This document shows positions 24,335 to 31,690 of a stretch of DNA of 60,722 bases, one piece after another (position 1 is the stretch's first letter; each line of letters opens with the position of its first letter). Location: positions 1-60,722 of IMG/VR virus record IMGVR_UViG_3300033571_018267; one strand, written 5' to 3'. The stretch is from a virus. The notes beneath the pieces are model-generated. The model was not told the origin of the DNA. It worked only from the letters and a program-made list of their open reading frames with translations, and searched no databases. Position numbers and translations under genes: made by a program.

Positions 24335-24494
24335 CGACATTAATTTGCGAAAACTCAGAATCATTAAATTGACTCCAAAAAACAGCAACCGCGACATTAA
24401 TCTGCGAATAACGACATTAATCTGCGAATAACGACATTAATCTGCGAATAACGACATTAATCTGCGAAATGCGACATTAATCTGCGAACGTACA
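24335..24494 (-). mobile_element. Transposon end of a Tn7-like type V-K CAST
   Basis: Six copies of CGACATTAATYTGCGA start at 24335, 24392, 24412, 24432, 24452 and 24472; the last five are 20 bp apart. The outermost is followed by the terminus CGTACA (TGTACG when read inward from 24494). This matches TnsB-binding arrays and termini of CAST elements. The opposite end and tnsB, tnsC, tniQ are not in the window, so this is a one-ended remnant. Confidence 0.82.
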
Positions 24495-24535
24495 GATTTT
24501 ATTGGATGAGTAACCAGTTTTCCTTATTCCAATAA

Positions 24536-24610
24536 GTTATTTGATTTTTCAATAACTAGAGCCACACAACCATTAACCCGTCTTTTGTGGCGAGACAGGT
24601 TAATGGTTGT
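24536..24610 (-). terminator. Palindrome and 13-bp hairpin after the XRE gene
   Basis: ACAACCATTAACC / GGTTAATGGTTGT (24566-24578 and 24598-24610) is a perfect 13-bp inverted repeat overlapping the stop region of the leftward XRE gene; it may end its transcript. Adjacent is GTTATT-N9-AATAAC (24536-24556), an imperfect TTATTGA-family palindrome. Confidence 0.5.
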
Positions 24611-24839
24611 CAAAGCTTACGCCAAAGTCAACGCCCAATACTTGTTCTAACTTTTTTAGGGTTGGGTAAGCGATCGCCTCAACTGCACCCTCTTCAAACC
24701 TTCGTAATGACAAGCGACTGATTCCAGCGTCTCTGGCAACTTGTGACAAGGGCGTGTCTCCCCTTGCTTCCTTTAGTCTTTGTGATAAGTCAGGAATTTC
24801 CGCTTCCTGGGTACGACGGACTTTCATGTTGGTAGTCAT
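24600..24839 (-). CDS. XRE regulator of the accessory region
   Basis: This 79-residue protein has a clear HTH: LSQRLKEARGDTPLSQVARDAGISRLSLRRFEEGAVEAIAYPTLKKLEQVLGV. The start at 24839 is supported by AGGAGAA 9 bases upstream. It lies between two promoters whose spacers carry AACTGGTA palindromes (23957 and 24904), and it is divergent from the second. It is therefore the best candidate for the protein binding those operators. Confidence 0.82.
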   Translation of the reverse strand: MTTNMKVRRTQEAEIPDLSQRLKEARGDTPLSQVARDAGISRLSLRRFEEGAVEAIAYPTLKKLEQVLGVDFGVSFDNH

Positions 24840-24903
24840 GATTAACTGTTCTCCTATGTTACGTGATACTTTCCAGATCCCATAATAATCTTTATTTTCC
24901 CTC

Positions 24904-24986
24904 TTGACAACTGGTAACTACCAAGTTACTATTATAAATATAAGGGAGGCAGCCGCTACACCTACCAAAGTTAAACGACTGCCTCC
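24904..24986 (+). promoter_or_regulatory. Promoter with operator and leader hairpin (copy B)
   Basis: TTGACA (24904-24909), a 17-base spacer and TACTAT (24927-24932) form the promoter. The spacer holds AACTGGTA-AC-TACCAAGTT, a one-base-interrupted version of the copy A palindrome. The leader forms GGAGGCAG / CTGCCTCC (24945-24952 with 24979-24986). It drives the gene at 25018. Confidence 0.65.
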
Positions 24987-25017
24987 TACCAACCCTATAA
25001 AAAGGATTTCTTAAATC

Positions 25018-26109
25018 ATGTCACATCCAATCTACTCAAGTCAACAGTTATTAAATCGTGGTTTAGCTAAAGTTAAAAAAATCGCTGCTGACTTGGGCGT
25101 TATCCCCACAGGCGATAAGAGACTTATCCAGTCATGGGTAGATGCAATTGTTGAGCATCAAGCCGCCCAGGTTAGTAAAATTGAAATCGTAGAAGCAACC
25201 ATTGAGTTTGACAATGGCTGTGGGGGACTCGTAGAACCGTATACAGCATTAATTGATGGGCAGGAAACTCTGCTCAATGGATGGAGTCACGAAGGACTGA
25301 CAGAGCCTTATATGGTTATGGTCAATGGTGAAGTCGTTCACAGAGCCGCAACCTACCAACAAGCTGAAAGATATTGCAAATGGCACTCCCTCACCCTTGT
25401 TGACAGTCAAACCTTAGCTCAAAATGAGCTAGAGGTTGAAATGGAACAGCAAGCCGCAACAAGGGCAGAGAAAGCCGCATCTGTAGAGGTTCTGGAACAG
25501 GTAGAGGATGAGGGCTTTGTTAAGTTTGTCGTCCAAAGTGGTGAAAACTTGTACACCGTCACACCTGCACACCCAGTGAATAAAGAGCGTTGTGAGCGTG
25601 GGGATGTGCATTTTAGGAGTGTCGAGTGTAAGCACCAAAACGCTGTCAAGAATGCTTTAATCGCCAAAATTCAGTTTATATCCCCTGCAGATTTTGGGGA
25701 TTGGGAGGCTATTGTAGACAATGAGGTCATCGGGACTATAGATCAGGATTTCGAGGCTGGGTTGTGGCGCGTGAATATGCTCCGAGAAACTCATAGCTTT
25801 AGCTCGTATCTAGAGGCGGAGCAATTTATCAAAGATCAATATGTGGGGGATGTTTTTATGAATGGCAGGGGTTCAGGCCGCATAGAGCAGCCTATCGAAG
25901 ACATCGGCTATTTAATCGAAGACATTAATTTTAGGGATGAAAGAGGACAGCAATATTCAGTTAGATTTCATGGGGTGCTGACTGGGTATATCTGGCTAAA
26001 TGATGATCTAGGTTGGACTCTCAATGGTGAGGATCACCAGGATGACTGGCGACCCGTAGCCAAGGAATTAGTCAAATTGACCAGACATGAGTATTTGGTA
26101 GCAGCTTAG
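25018..26109 (+). CDS. Cyanobacterial accessory protein with SAP-like N-terminus
   Basis: This is a 363-residue protein. The N-terminus (LLNRGLAKVKKIAADLGVIP then RLIQSWVDAIVEHQ) has the helix-extended loop-helix of SAP-like DNA-binding motifs. The remainder consists of beta-rich repeats about 90 residues long, each with a phrase such as IDGQETLLNGWSH or VDNEVIGTIDQDF. This suggests repeated small domains. The family is seen in cyanobacterial plasmids and phages but has no known function. It is controlled by promoter copy B. Confidence 0.5.
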   Translation: MSHPIYSSQQLLNRGLAKVKKIAADLGVIPTGDKRLIQSWVDAIVEHQAAQVSKIEIVEATIEFDNGCGGLVEPYTALIDGQETLLNGWSHEGLTEPYMVMVNGEVVHRAATYQQAERYCKWHSLTLVDSQTLAQNELEVEMEQQAATRAEKAASVEVLEQVEDEGFVKFVVQSGENLYTVTPAHPVNKERCERGDVHFRSVECKHQNAVKNALIAKIQFISPADFGDWEAIVDNEVIGTIDQDFEAGLWRVNMLRETHSFSSYLEAEQFIKDQYVGDVFMNGRGSGRIEQPIEDIGYLIEDINFRDERGQQYSVRFHGVLTGYIWLNDDLGWTLNGEDHQDDWRPVAKELVKLTRHEYLVAA

Positions 26110-26178
26110 TAAATCGGCTGGGTGCGATGCCTTATCAAATCCGCACAGATAAAACAATAAACGTACAGGACAAAAACA

Positions 26179-27093
26179 ATGACAAAAACAGCAGTAACCG
26201 CTCCAGATTTTGAAGATCAGTCTTTTAGCGCACCCGCAAGCGATCGCCCGCCATTTGCCCAAATAATTAATCCCAGATTTACCAAGAAGGGTATCGCGCC
26301 TTATGGTTTCGCATTAACCAAGAAAAATGCAGAGGCTTGTTCATTTTCGCCCCCAAGTCATTGGGACTTGGTAGAGCATGAGTTCGCTAGTGGGGATAAA
26401 GAGCCAGTCTTCATGACCCTTACTCCAAGGTTGCTGATTATCGCCCAAACACCTTTGTATCTAAAGCTTCGAGAAACAGGGGAGTTTCTAGGAGAGATGC
26501 GAGAAATTCCCGATTATTGGGATAACAAAAACCTTTACAAAATTATTAGCTATAAGTGGTGTTATGTGCTTGATGAAAATTCCAAGCCATGTAATGCCGT
26601 CCCTTTGCTGATATCCCTTGGAGGCGCAAGCGGCGCATCGTTCAACGCTTCATGGCTGCAATATCAGACAAAATCGGTATCTCGTAGCGGGTTCTGCTTT
26701 GACATGGAGAAAGCTTATGCTCAAAGCAGGAAACAAGATTACAAGCCGATGGGTGAACTATTTCACGCTCATTGTATCTACGAACCTATGTTTGACGCTG
26801 ACGAGCGTGGGACTAAACCCAATACGGCGTTAGTAGCTATTGTCGCAAGTTACAAACCTGCAAATATTGGCTCTTTGGTTGTTAACGGCAGTGATTTAAG
26901 CGAACAGATCAAAGTCGCTAGAGAGTCCGTAAAAGACTGGCAGCCCCGCAAAAAGGCAAACAAGCCAGAAGTTGAAGACGACGGATACAGCCCAAAAGGC
27001 AAGCCGTTAAGCGGCTTCAGCGAATATGATGCGGCGGCACAATCGGGGGTTTCCGGGCTTGATGATGACGATTTTGGCTATCCTCCCTACTAA
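26179..27093 (+). CDS. DUF5895-like protein
   Basis: This 304-residue protein starts MTKTAVTAPDFEDQSFSAPA, has a central alpha/beta part (PFAQIINPRFTKKGIAPYGF; FMTLTPRLLIIAQTPLYL; CNAVPLLISLGGASGASFNA) and a charged acidic tail (GLDDDDFGYPPY). The pattern resembles cyanobacterial DUF5895 proteins found near mobile elements. An acidic tail ending in aromatic residues recalls single-strand DNA-binding proteins, but that is only a suggestion. It is co-oriented with the gene at 25018. Confidence 0.55.
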   Translation: MTKTAVTAPDFEDQSFSAPASDRPPFAQIINPRFTKKGIAPYGFALTKKNAEACSFSPPSHWDLVEHEFASGDKEPVFMTLTPRLLIIAQTPLYLKLRETGEFLGEMREIPDYWDNKNLYKIISYKWCYVLDENSKPCNAVPLLISLGGASGASFNASWLQYQTKSVSRSGFCFDMEKAYAQSRKQDYKPMGELFHAHCIYEPMFDADERGTKPNTALVAIVASYKPANIGSLVVNGSDLSEQIKVARESVKDWQPRKKANKPEVEDDGYSPKGKPLSGFSEYDAAAQSGVSGLDDDDFGYPPY

Positions 27094-27150
27094 TTAATCC
27101 CATAGGGTGCAGCGATGCACCCTAACAAAAACTTTCACCATTTAAATAAT

Positions 27151-27321
27151 ATGAATATCTGGAAACCAACGACACAGCCTTTTATTATTTATTGCCGAAT
27201 CCCTGGCGAAAATGAGCTACGAATTGTCAGAGGATTTGATGATTCTGAAGAGGCTAATCAGGAATTGGAACGGCTAAATAAGCCGACAAATTCAAAGCCA
27301 TACAAACTAGGTGAATCATGA
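27151..27321 (+). CDS. Small hypothetical protein (56 aa)
   Basis: The frame starts MNIWKPTTQPFIIYCRIPGE and ends NSKPYKLGES. The internal ATG 27151 is preferred over 27115 because the upstream codons are A/C-rich and lack a ribosome site. Pattern IVRGFDDSEEANQELERLN suggests a small alpha/beta fold. Function unknown. Confidence 0.5.
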   Translation: MNIWKPTTQPFIIYCRIPGENELRIVRGFDDSEEANQELERLNKPTNSKPYKLGES

Positions 27322-27497
27322 TAGACCAATCTTTGATAGACCATTTTTAATCTCGCATCCATTCCCGTCGGTACACTTGTCAGGCAAAAATATTGTGATA
27401 GTGCTACCTACCCTCCATGTTTGCCCTCGCGTGGCAAGTAAGTCAAATAATCTCTCTTTCGCCATCATCGTGAGAGTTAATGATGATTGCTGCATTT

Positions 27498-28640
27498 TTA
27501 TTTATTTCCTCCAGTTTTCGCCGCCGCCGATTTAACCGCCGTCGTCACAGAACAGGCTAATTGTGATTTATTCATGGCCAAGGTCAACGCCTCTAACGCC
27601 GCTTCACGTTCCACAGTAACAGGACATTTTTTAACTATAAAATCCGCCAAATCAGCAAACTTTGCGGTTAGTTGCCATTGTTCAGTTAGTGCCATGTGCC
27701 GATAAGTTAATAGATTTATTGAACTATCAATAACATACTTTTTCCGCCATTTACAAGCACTTGCGACGCTAACACCCAAAAACATCTCGCACCACTGCAA
27801 AGATTTTCCACTATCAATTGCTTCAATAACTTTTGCCTTTAATTCCACGTCACGTCCAATATTGCCGACGGGCTTGGGGTTGACGCGAAACCAATATTTA
27901 CAATCCTTGCAAGAATATCTAACGCCACGTTTGACAGTGTTGTAGCTCTGACATTTTGGACATTTGACGCGCCCGTCAGCGATCGCGCGTAACTTCCCCA
28001 CCGCTTCTTTTTCAATTTGGCGGATCTTCCGCGTCCCCATGCCGTGAAGTCTGGCAAGTTCACCAATGGGGGCCCTGTTGATGTAAAGTCCGTTGATAAT
28101 CGCGGCGTGTATTTCCGGCAGTTGGTTTATTAGTGGCGTAATTCTATCTAGTTCCTCTTGCTGTTCATCCGTCAATGATTCTGGTAGTTCTGCGTTATGT
28201 TGGTTACACGCTGTGGCGCATTCTTTGGCAAAGTCTAAAGGAATGTCAAGGGATAAAGCGGCTTGTTCATAAGTAACACCGTGTTTTTGGGCATAGCGTT
28301 TAATCTTTTGATGAGTTTCTTGCAACTTTCTGGGGACTTTAATTAGTCGTCCTTTATCACGGATAAATTGCAACATTGCGCCATTGATATAAAAAACCGC
28401 AACACTTGATAATTTGCAGTTTCTACTAGGATCAAATTTCTCGATTGCTCTAATTAATCCTATTGAGCCAATCTGAATTAAATCCTCAAGTGGCAATGTG
28501 CAGCAATGAACCATTTTATTTGCAACTGCTTTAACCAATCCTATGTTATTGGTGACAATCTTGTTCCTAATCCTGATGTCTTTGGTGTTGCAATAATTTA
28601 TTAATAATTGAAGATTATCTGCATATTGATTATTTATCAT
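27498..28640 (-). CDS. Sigma-70-like factor fused to an IS1 InsA-like zinc ribbon/HTH
   Basis: This is a 380-residue protein. Residues 15-95 match sigma-70 region 2 (NKIVTNNIGLVKAVANKM; LEDLIQIGSIGLIRAIEKFD; KLSSVAVFYINGAMLQFI), followed by a region 3-like part and a region 4-like HTH (IGELARLHGMGTRKIRQIEK). Residues 227-255 form a zinc ribbon (CPKCQSYNTVKRGVRYSCKD, then C) like the N-terminus of IS1-type transposases, followed by an HTH (KSLQWCEMFLGVSVASACKW). It may redirect host RNA polymerase to phage promoters. From MALTEQWQ at about 27694 the tail may be a separate small gene read through in frame. Confidence 0.7.
   Translation of the reverse strand: MINNQYADNLQLLINYCNTKDIRIRNKIVTNNIGLVKAVANKMVHCCTLPLEDLIQIGSIGLIRAIEKFDPSRNCKLSSVAVFYINGAMLQFIRDKGRLIKVPRKLQETHQKIKRYAQKHGVTYEQAALSLDIPLDFAKECATACNQHNAELPESLTDEQQEELDRITPLINQLPEIHAAIINGLYINRAPIGELARLHGMGTRKIRQIEKEAVGKLRAIADGRVKCPKCQSYNTVKRGVRYSCKDCKYWFRVNPKPVGNIGRDVELKAKVIEAIDSGKSLQWCEMFLGVSVASACKWRKKYVIDSSINLLTYRHMALTEQWQLTAKFADLADFIVKKCPVTVEREAALEALTLAMNKSQLACSVTTAVKSAAAKTGGNK
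27716..27733. promoter_or_regulatory. Perfect TTATTGA palindrome inside the sigma-like gene
   Basis: TTATTGA-ACTA-TCAATAA is a perfect 7-4-7 inverted repeat. On the leftward strand it lies just before the in-frame ATG of the tail part (MALTEQWQ), where it would be positioned as an operator of a separate small gene. Confidence 0.5.
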
Positions 28641-28688
28641 ATTGAAGTTGTGATAAAATTGTCTGAATATTTATAATCTAATGCAAAT

Positions 28689-28862
28689 ATGGACAATTTA
28701 GCGCAGAAACTTCAATCATTGTTAGACGGATTTGGGAACAAGAACAATGGCAGAATTGAGAGACGGAGTGACGGTTTTTATTATGTGAATAGTGCTGTGA
28801 TTATGCACCTTGACAGCGATTATCACAGCGCAGTTTCAATAGTAAAGCAATTGTTTATTTAA
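28689..28862 (+). CDS. Small hypothetical protein (57 aa)
   Basis: The frame starts MDNLAQKLQSLLDGFGNKNN and ends SIVKQLFI. It is divergent from the sigma-like gene with 48 bases between. Its stop codon ends one base before the 3' end of the leftward tRNA gene. It may be a small alpha/beta protein; family unknown. Confidence 0.5.
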   Translation: MDNLAQKLQSLLDGFGNKNNGRIERRSDGFYYVNSAVIMHLDSDYHSAVSIVKQLFI

Positions 28863-28935
28863 TCCTGGATGCAGGAATTGAACCTGCTTGTGCCATATTA
28901 TGAGTATGGTGCTTAAACCAATCAGCCAATCCAGG
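28863..28935 (-). tRNA. Phage tRNA with CAU anticodon (Met or Ile2)
   Basis: The reverse strand gives a full 73-nt cloverleaf. The acceptor pair is CCTGGAT/ATCCAGG with discriminator A, the D-arm has GG, the anticodon arm is CCATA-CTCATAA-TATGG, and the T-arm is GCAGG-TTCAATT-CCTGC. No CCA is encoded. The C1-G72 pair argues against initiator tRNA. Elongator Met and lysidine-modified Ile2 cannot be told apart here. Confidence 0.88.
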
Positions 28936-28994
28936 AAATGCGATCGCATAATGACCAATGACCAAATCATTAGTTTGTAAACAAAGAGGACAAC

Positions 28995-29165
28995 ATGACA
29001 ATTACAGTTCAAGAATTAATGGACAGGCTTGAATTATCTGCTGATAGCCATTACTTAGTGAAAATCCAATCAAAAGGCACTGTCTTCGATGCCTATTCGA
29101 TTCAGGTAGATGACAGCACAGGGACGGCAATTATCTCTGTACGGGAATACGAAGACGAAGAATAA
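28995..29165 (+). CDS. Small hypothetical protein (56 aa)
   Basis: The frame starts MTITVQELMDRLELSADSHY and ends YEDEE; an AGAGG ribosome binding site stands 5 bases before the ATG. The pattern suits a small alpha/beta protein. No family is recognised. Confidence 0.55.
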   Translation: MTITVQELMDRLELSADSHYLVKIQSKGTVFDAYSIQVDDSTGTAIISVREYEDEE

Positions 29166-29195
29166 TTTCAAGACCTTGGTAGTGAGTTCTCTCGC

Positions 29196-29244
29196 TACCA
29201 ATTACCAATTACCAATTACCAATTACCAATTACCAATTACCAAT
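29196..29244. repeat. STRR-type heptanucleotide repeat (TACCAAT)x7
   Basis: Seven perfect tandem copies of TACCAAT lie between two genes. Short tandem heptanucleotide repeats of this kind are characteristic of heterocystous cyanobacteria such as Nostoc and Anabaena. Confidence 0.9.
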
Positions 29245-29272
29245 GACATATACCCTATTGGAGATAGCAGAC

Positions 29273-29539
29273 ATGGAAATCAAGCAAGAAGTCTTAGATA
29301 ACGCCGTTGAAATTTGGGACGGCATGAACGTTGAAAATATCGCTCCTTATATGCCCGCCAACGGGACGGAAGGAGATATTTTTGAAAGTCGTTGGTGTGA
29401 GAATTGTGATTTCGTTCCAGATATAGAAATAGGTGAATGCTCCATCCTCTCTAATGCTTACCGGGGCATTCAACCCGAGGAATGGATTTATTACAACAAC
29501 AAGCCAACCTGTACAGCATTTAAAAAGAGAAATAGTTAA
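29273..29539 (+). CDS. Small Cys-rich protein, probable zinc binding
   Basis: This 88-residue protein starts at ATG 29273 (MEIKQEVLDNAVEIWDGM) rather than 29243, which would run through the STRR repeat edge. Cysteines in WCENC, GECSI and KPTCTAF form two pairs that may bind zinc. The plan occurs in cyanobacterial mobile elements. Its stop abuts the next start. Confidence 0.55.
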   Translation: MEIKQEVLDNAVEIWDGMNVENIAPYMPANGTEGDIFESRWCENCDFVPDIEIGECSILSNAYRGIQPEEWIYYNNKPTCTAFKKRNS

Positions 29540-30069
29540 TGGTAGACATTAGCCAACGACTCAAAGAAGCTAACGGAAGATTAAAAGCTAATTGTTTTGG
29601 GGTAAGTATTGAGCAAATTGGAAATAGGCTCTATTTACGTGCTGTTTTACCCCCAAAACCTTCCTCCACTAATACCAATCCTCATCAGCAGAAAATTAGT
29701 ATTGCTAATGCTAATAATGAAGGAGTCAAGGTTGCTGAACGTGAAGCCAAGAAACTTAGCTCCAAGCTTGATGAAAAAACTTTTGATTGGGGTGATTACA
29801 TTACGGAACAGCAAAAGCAGCCCGTAACAATTGGTGAATGGATTTCTGCATTTGAAAAAGATTACTTTGAAAGAAGGGAGCGAACTTTCAAAACAGAAAC
29901 AACATGGAAGGTTGAATATCGTACAGTATTCAAAGTCTTACAACCCATCATTTTTATTTGCGCTATTGAACTCATGTTTTTTTACTTCTGCATAGTAATT
30001 AACCATGCCAAGTCTTTTATTGGCAGGTGGAAATATTTTGCATCCGTGCTTGATGTATCCGTTTTCTAG
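29539..30069 (+). pseudogene. Truncated second integrase
   Basis: Residues 1-134 align with the N-terminal domain of the integrase at 173: RLKxNCFGVSIEQIGNRLYL and PPKPSSTNTNPHQQ, FDWGxY, TTWKVEYRTVF. After VFKVLQP the frame changes to a hydrophobic tail (IFICAIELMFFYFCIVI) unrelated to recombinases, and the catalytic domain with R, H and Y is missing. It is therefore a 3'-truncated recombinase relic. Its presence suggests that an element with its own integrase recombined into this spot. Confidence 0.75.
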
Positions 30070-30084
30070 CCATTCAATTTTCAT

Positions 30085-30360
30085 TTATTTATCCGATTCC
30101 TCAATTAACTTAGACACAAATTCTGAGCGATCGCCCGTCGGGACTTTTTGCAGTTTCTCGTAAGCAGACGGACTTATACTAAATGCAACTTTATATGTTG
30201 CCGATTCTGCTTTTGGCGGTCTACCACCTAAGTTTTTCCTGTAATATTGGTTGAGGCAACCTTGACAAGTTACCTCTTCAATATTGCTTGATAGGCGCGG
30301 GGAAAAGCCTTGATTACTACAAGACTGTTTCCCTGAATAGTGGATTTTATTGGTTGGCAT
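30085..30360 (-). CDS. Small protein with CxxC and RHH-like C-terminus
   Basis: This is a 91-residue protein. The N-terminus has Cys residues (QSCSNQGF, VTCQGCLNQYYRK) suggesting a zinc site. The centre has the AT-hook-like/replication pattern GGRPPK. The C-terminus (YKVAFSISPSAYEKLQKVP then SEFVSKLIEE) resembles a ribbon-helix-helix DNA-binding domain. It is the last gene of a leftward operon. A broken copy lies at 31086. Confidence 0.6.
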   Translation of the reverse strand: MPTNKIHYSGKQSCSNQGFSPRLSSNIEEVTCQGCLNQYYRKNLGGRPPKAESATYKVAFSISPSAYEKLQKVPTGDRSEFVSKLIEESDK

Positions 30361-30616
30361 TTTCTAGATAGCCATCAACAAAGAATGGATCGAAGCCATC
30401 TAAACCTTCATGCCAAGCAGCCCTAGCATCCATAATCTGTTCAATCGTCCCTAGAAAAACCCATCCATCGGGAGGTATAGCTGCTAGATACCCCCCGGAA
30501 TTATTGGGGATTTCCCCCACGATAGCTTCTGAATCAGGGGTTGTTTTTTCCGCCCAAACTCCATGAGAGTTTGAATAATTATCAACTTGCTCAAAAAATT
30601 CAATTACTGTTTTCAT
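30347..30616 (-). CDS. Hypothetical protein (89 aa)
   Basis: This acidic 89-residue protein starts MKTVIEFFEQVDNYSNSHGV. It overlaps both neighbours in the leftward operon by 14-17 bases, indicating coupled translation. No family is recognised. Confidence 0.55.
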   Translation of the reverse strand: MKTVIEFFEQVDNYSNSHGVWAEKTTPDSEAIVGEIPNNSGGYLAAIPPDGWVFLGTIEQIMDARAAWHEGLDGFDPFFVDGYLENANQ

Positions 30617-30806
30617 CCCTTCCCTCGCAAAAAGAACAACGCCGCCGGACGGACTTACGGGCAGCTAAGGACGAGAAATGATCTCTGCCATCAACTCCAG
30701 TCCATTTAGCAAATAAATGACCGCATTCAAGAGCTTCCCAATATCTCAAAGCATCGCGGTCAAAATGCCTTGAAATAACTTTTTTAAGAGGGGCAATTTT
30801 TACCAT
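30600..30806 (-). CDS. Small zinc-finger-like protein (68 aa)
   Basis: It begins MVKIAPLKKVISRHFDRDAL. Residues ECGH and RRRCSFCEG provide C, H, C and C that could form one zinc knuckle. It is basic and overlaps the next gene. It may bind nucleic acid, but no family is identified. Confidence 0.55.
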   Translation of the reverse strand: MVKIAPLKKVISRHFDRDALRYWEALECGHLFAKWTGVDGRDHFSSLAARKSVRRRCSFCEGRDENSN

Positions 30807-30816
30807 TGCTTAAACT

Positions 30817-31083
30817 TTATAAAGAAAAAAGCTTTGAGTGCAAAACTTGATCGTTTTGATTTTCGATCCACCATGAGGCACGCAAGGGAATCTCTATATC
30901 TACATTTGCTGTAGCATAACCAAACCACCCTTTCCGAATGGCTTTGTCTATAATTGTTTTTGCGAGCTTAATTTGTTTTTCTGTCCCAATTAATTCTGAG
31001 GATTTTAGAAGATTAATTCGCTCTTGGACTGGCAAAGAATGCGGAATTAAAACTTCGATCATTGGCTTAATTTGTTCTGTCAT
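30817..31083 (-). CDS. Hypothetical protein (88 aa)
   Basis: The frame starts MTEQIKPMIEVLIPHSLPVQ. It is the first intact gene of the leftward operon below promoter copy C. It is helical with a beta C-terminus (IEIPLRASWWIENQ). Family unknown. Confidence 0.55.
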   Translation of the reverse strand: MTEQIKPMIEVLIPHSLPVQERINLLKSSELIGTEKQIKLAKTIIDKAIRKGWFGYATANVDIEIPLRASWWIENQNDQVLHSKLFSL

Positions 31084-31085
31084 AG

Positions 31086-31222
31086 TTTTGTAGTTTTTCG
31101 TAAGCAGACGGGCCTATGCTAAATGCAACTTTATATGTTGCCGATTTTGCTTTTGGAGGTCTACCACCTAAGTTTTTCCGGTGGTATTGGTTTAGGCAAC
31201 CTTGACAAGTTACCTCTTTACT
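31086..31222 (-). pseudogene. Broken copy of the 30085 gene
   Basis: About 120 bases match the 30165-30290 part of the 91-residue gene at high identity, including the segments for CQGCLNQY, GGRPPKAES and YKVAFS. There is no complete frame and the C-terminal part is missing. It looks like a direct duplication that decayed, now acting only as leader for the operon. Confidence 0.65.
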
Positions 31223-31249
31223 ATAACTAAACTATTACCAGTTTGTCAA
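31221..31249 (-). promoter_or_regulatory. Promoter with half-operator (copy C)
   Basis: On the leftward strand TTGACA (31249-31244), a 17-base spacer beginning AACTGGTA and TTATAG (31226-31221) repeat the arrangement of copies A and B. Only the left arm of the palindrome is conserved. It would drive the 31083-30085 operon. Confidence 0.6.
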
Positions 31250-31324
31250 TACTAAACTATAAAATAACTGAAAACTAGCAGATAAAAGGATTTTAGGTTA
31301 AGCGATCGCGTCGCAATATCTTTT

Positions 31325-31636
31325 TTGCCCCCTACGCAGTCGGCATCTAAACCCGAAAACGCAAAGCACCCCACAATAAAACCACTAGAAGTAATGAAGC
31401 GGTTAGTAGAAATGCTTACTCCTGAAGGTGGTACGGTTTTAGACCCCTTCTGTGGTAGTAGTACAACTGCCGTAGCCTGTAAAGAACTTGGCAGAAATTA
31501 CATCTGTATTGAGAAAGAATTGGAATATTATCAAATAGCTTGTCAGCGCATAAGCCAACCTATTGAACCGGAAAAAGAAGTAATTCCGGTAGTTGAGGAA
31601 TTGCCAAAAGTTAAGCAGTTGTCATTGTTTGGGTAG
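31325..31636 (+). pseudogene. C-terminal fragment of a DNA methyltransferase
   Basis: The 103-codon frame contains KHPTIKPLEVMKRLVEMLTP and TVLDPFCGSSTTAVACKELG, which are the C-terminal AdoMet-binding motif of beta-class N6-adenine/N4-cytosine methyltransferases. The N-terminal catalytic DPPY part and target domain are missing, so it cannot be active alone. The 5' end of the frame has no ribosome site. Confidence 0.75.
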
Positions 31637-31690
31637 TTATCGCAACTATCCCAAGCTCTATCCAAATCTCAATAACTCATGCTAAAATAA

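Noticed and set aside
24343-24487. 20-bp repeats as plasmid iterons
   Set aside because: The outermost unit ends in a TGTACG terminus and a V-K guide lies next to them, which fits TnsB sites better; no replication gene is adjacent.
27311-27705. Two rightward frames opposite the sigma-like gene
   Set aside because: They lie antisense to a recognisable protein (or its flank) and have no family pattern or coupling to neighbours.
29196-29244. TACCAAT repeats as a small CRISPR or iteron array
   Set aside because: Units are perfect heptamers without spacers, matching cyanobacterial STRR repeats rather than CRISPR; 7 bp is not a helical-phase iteron spacing.
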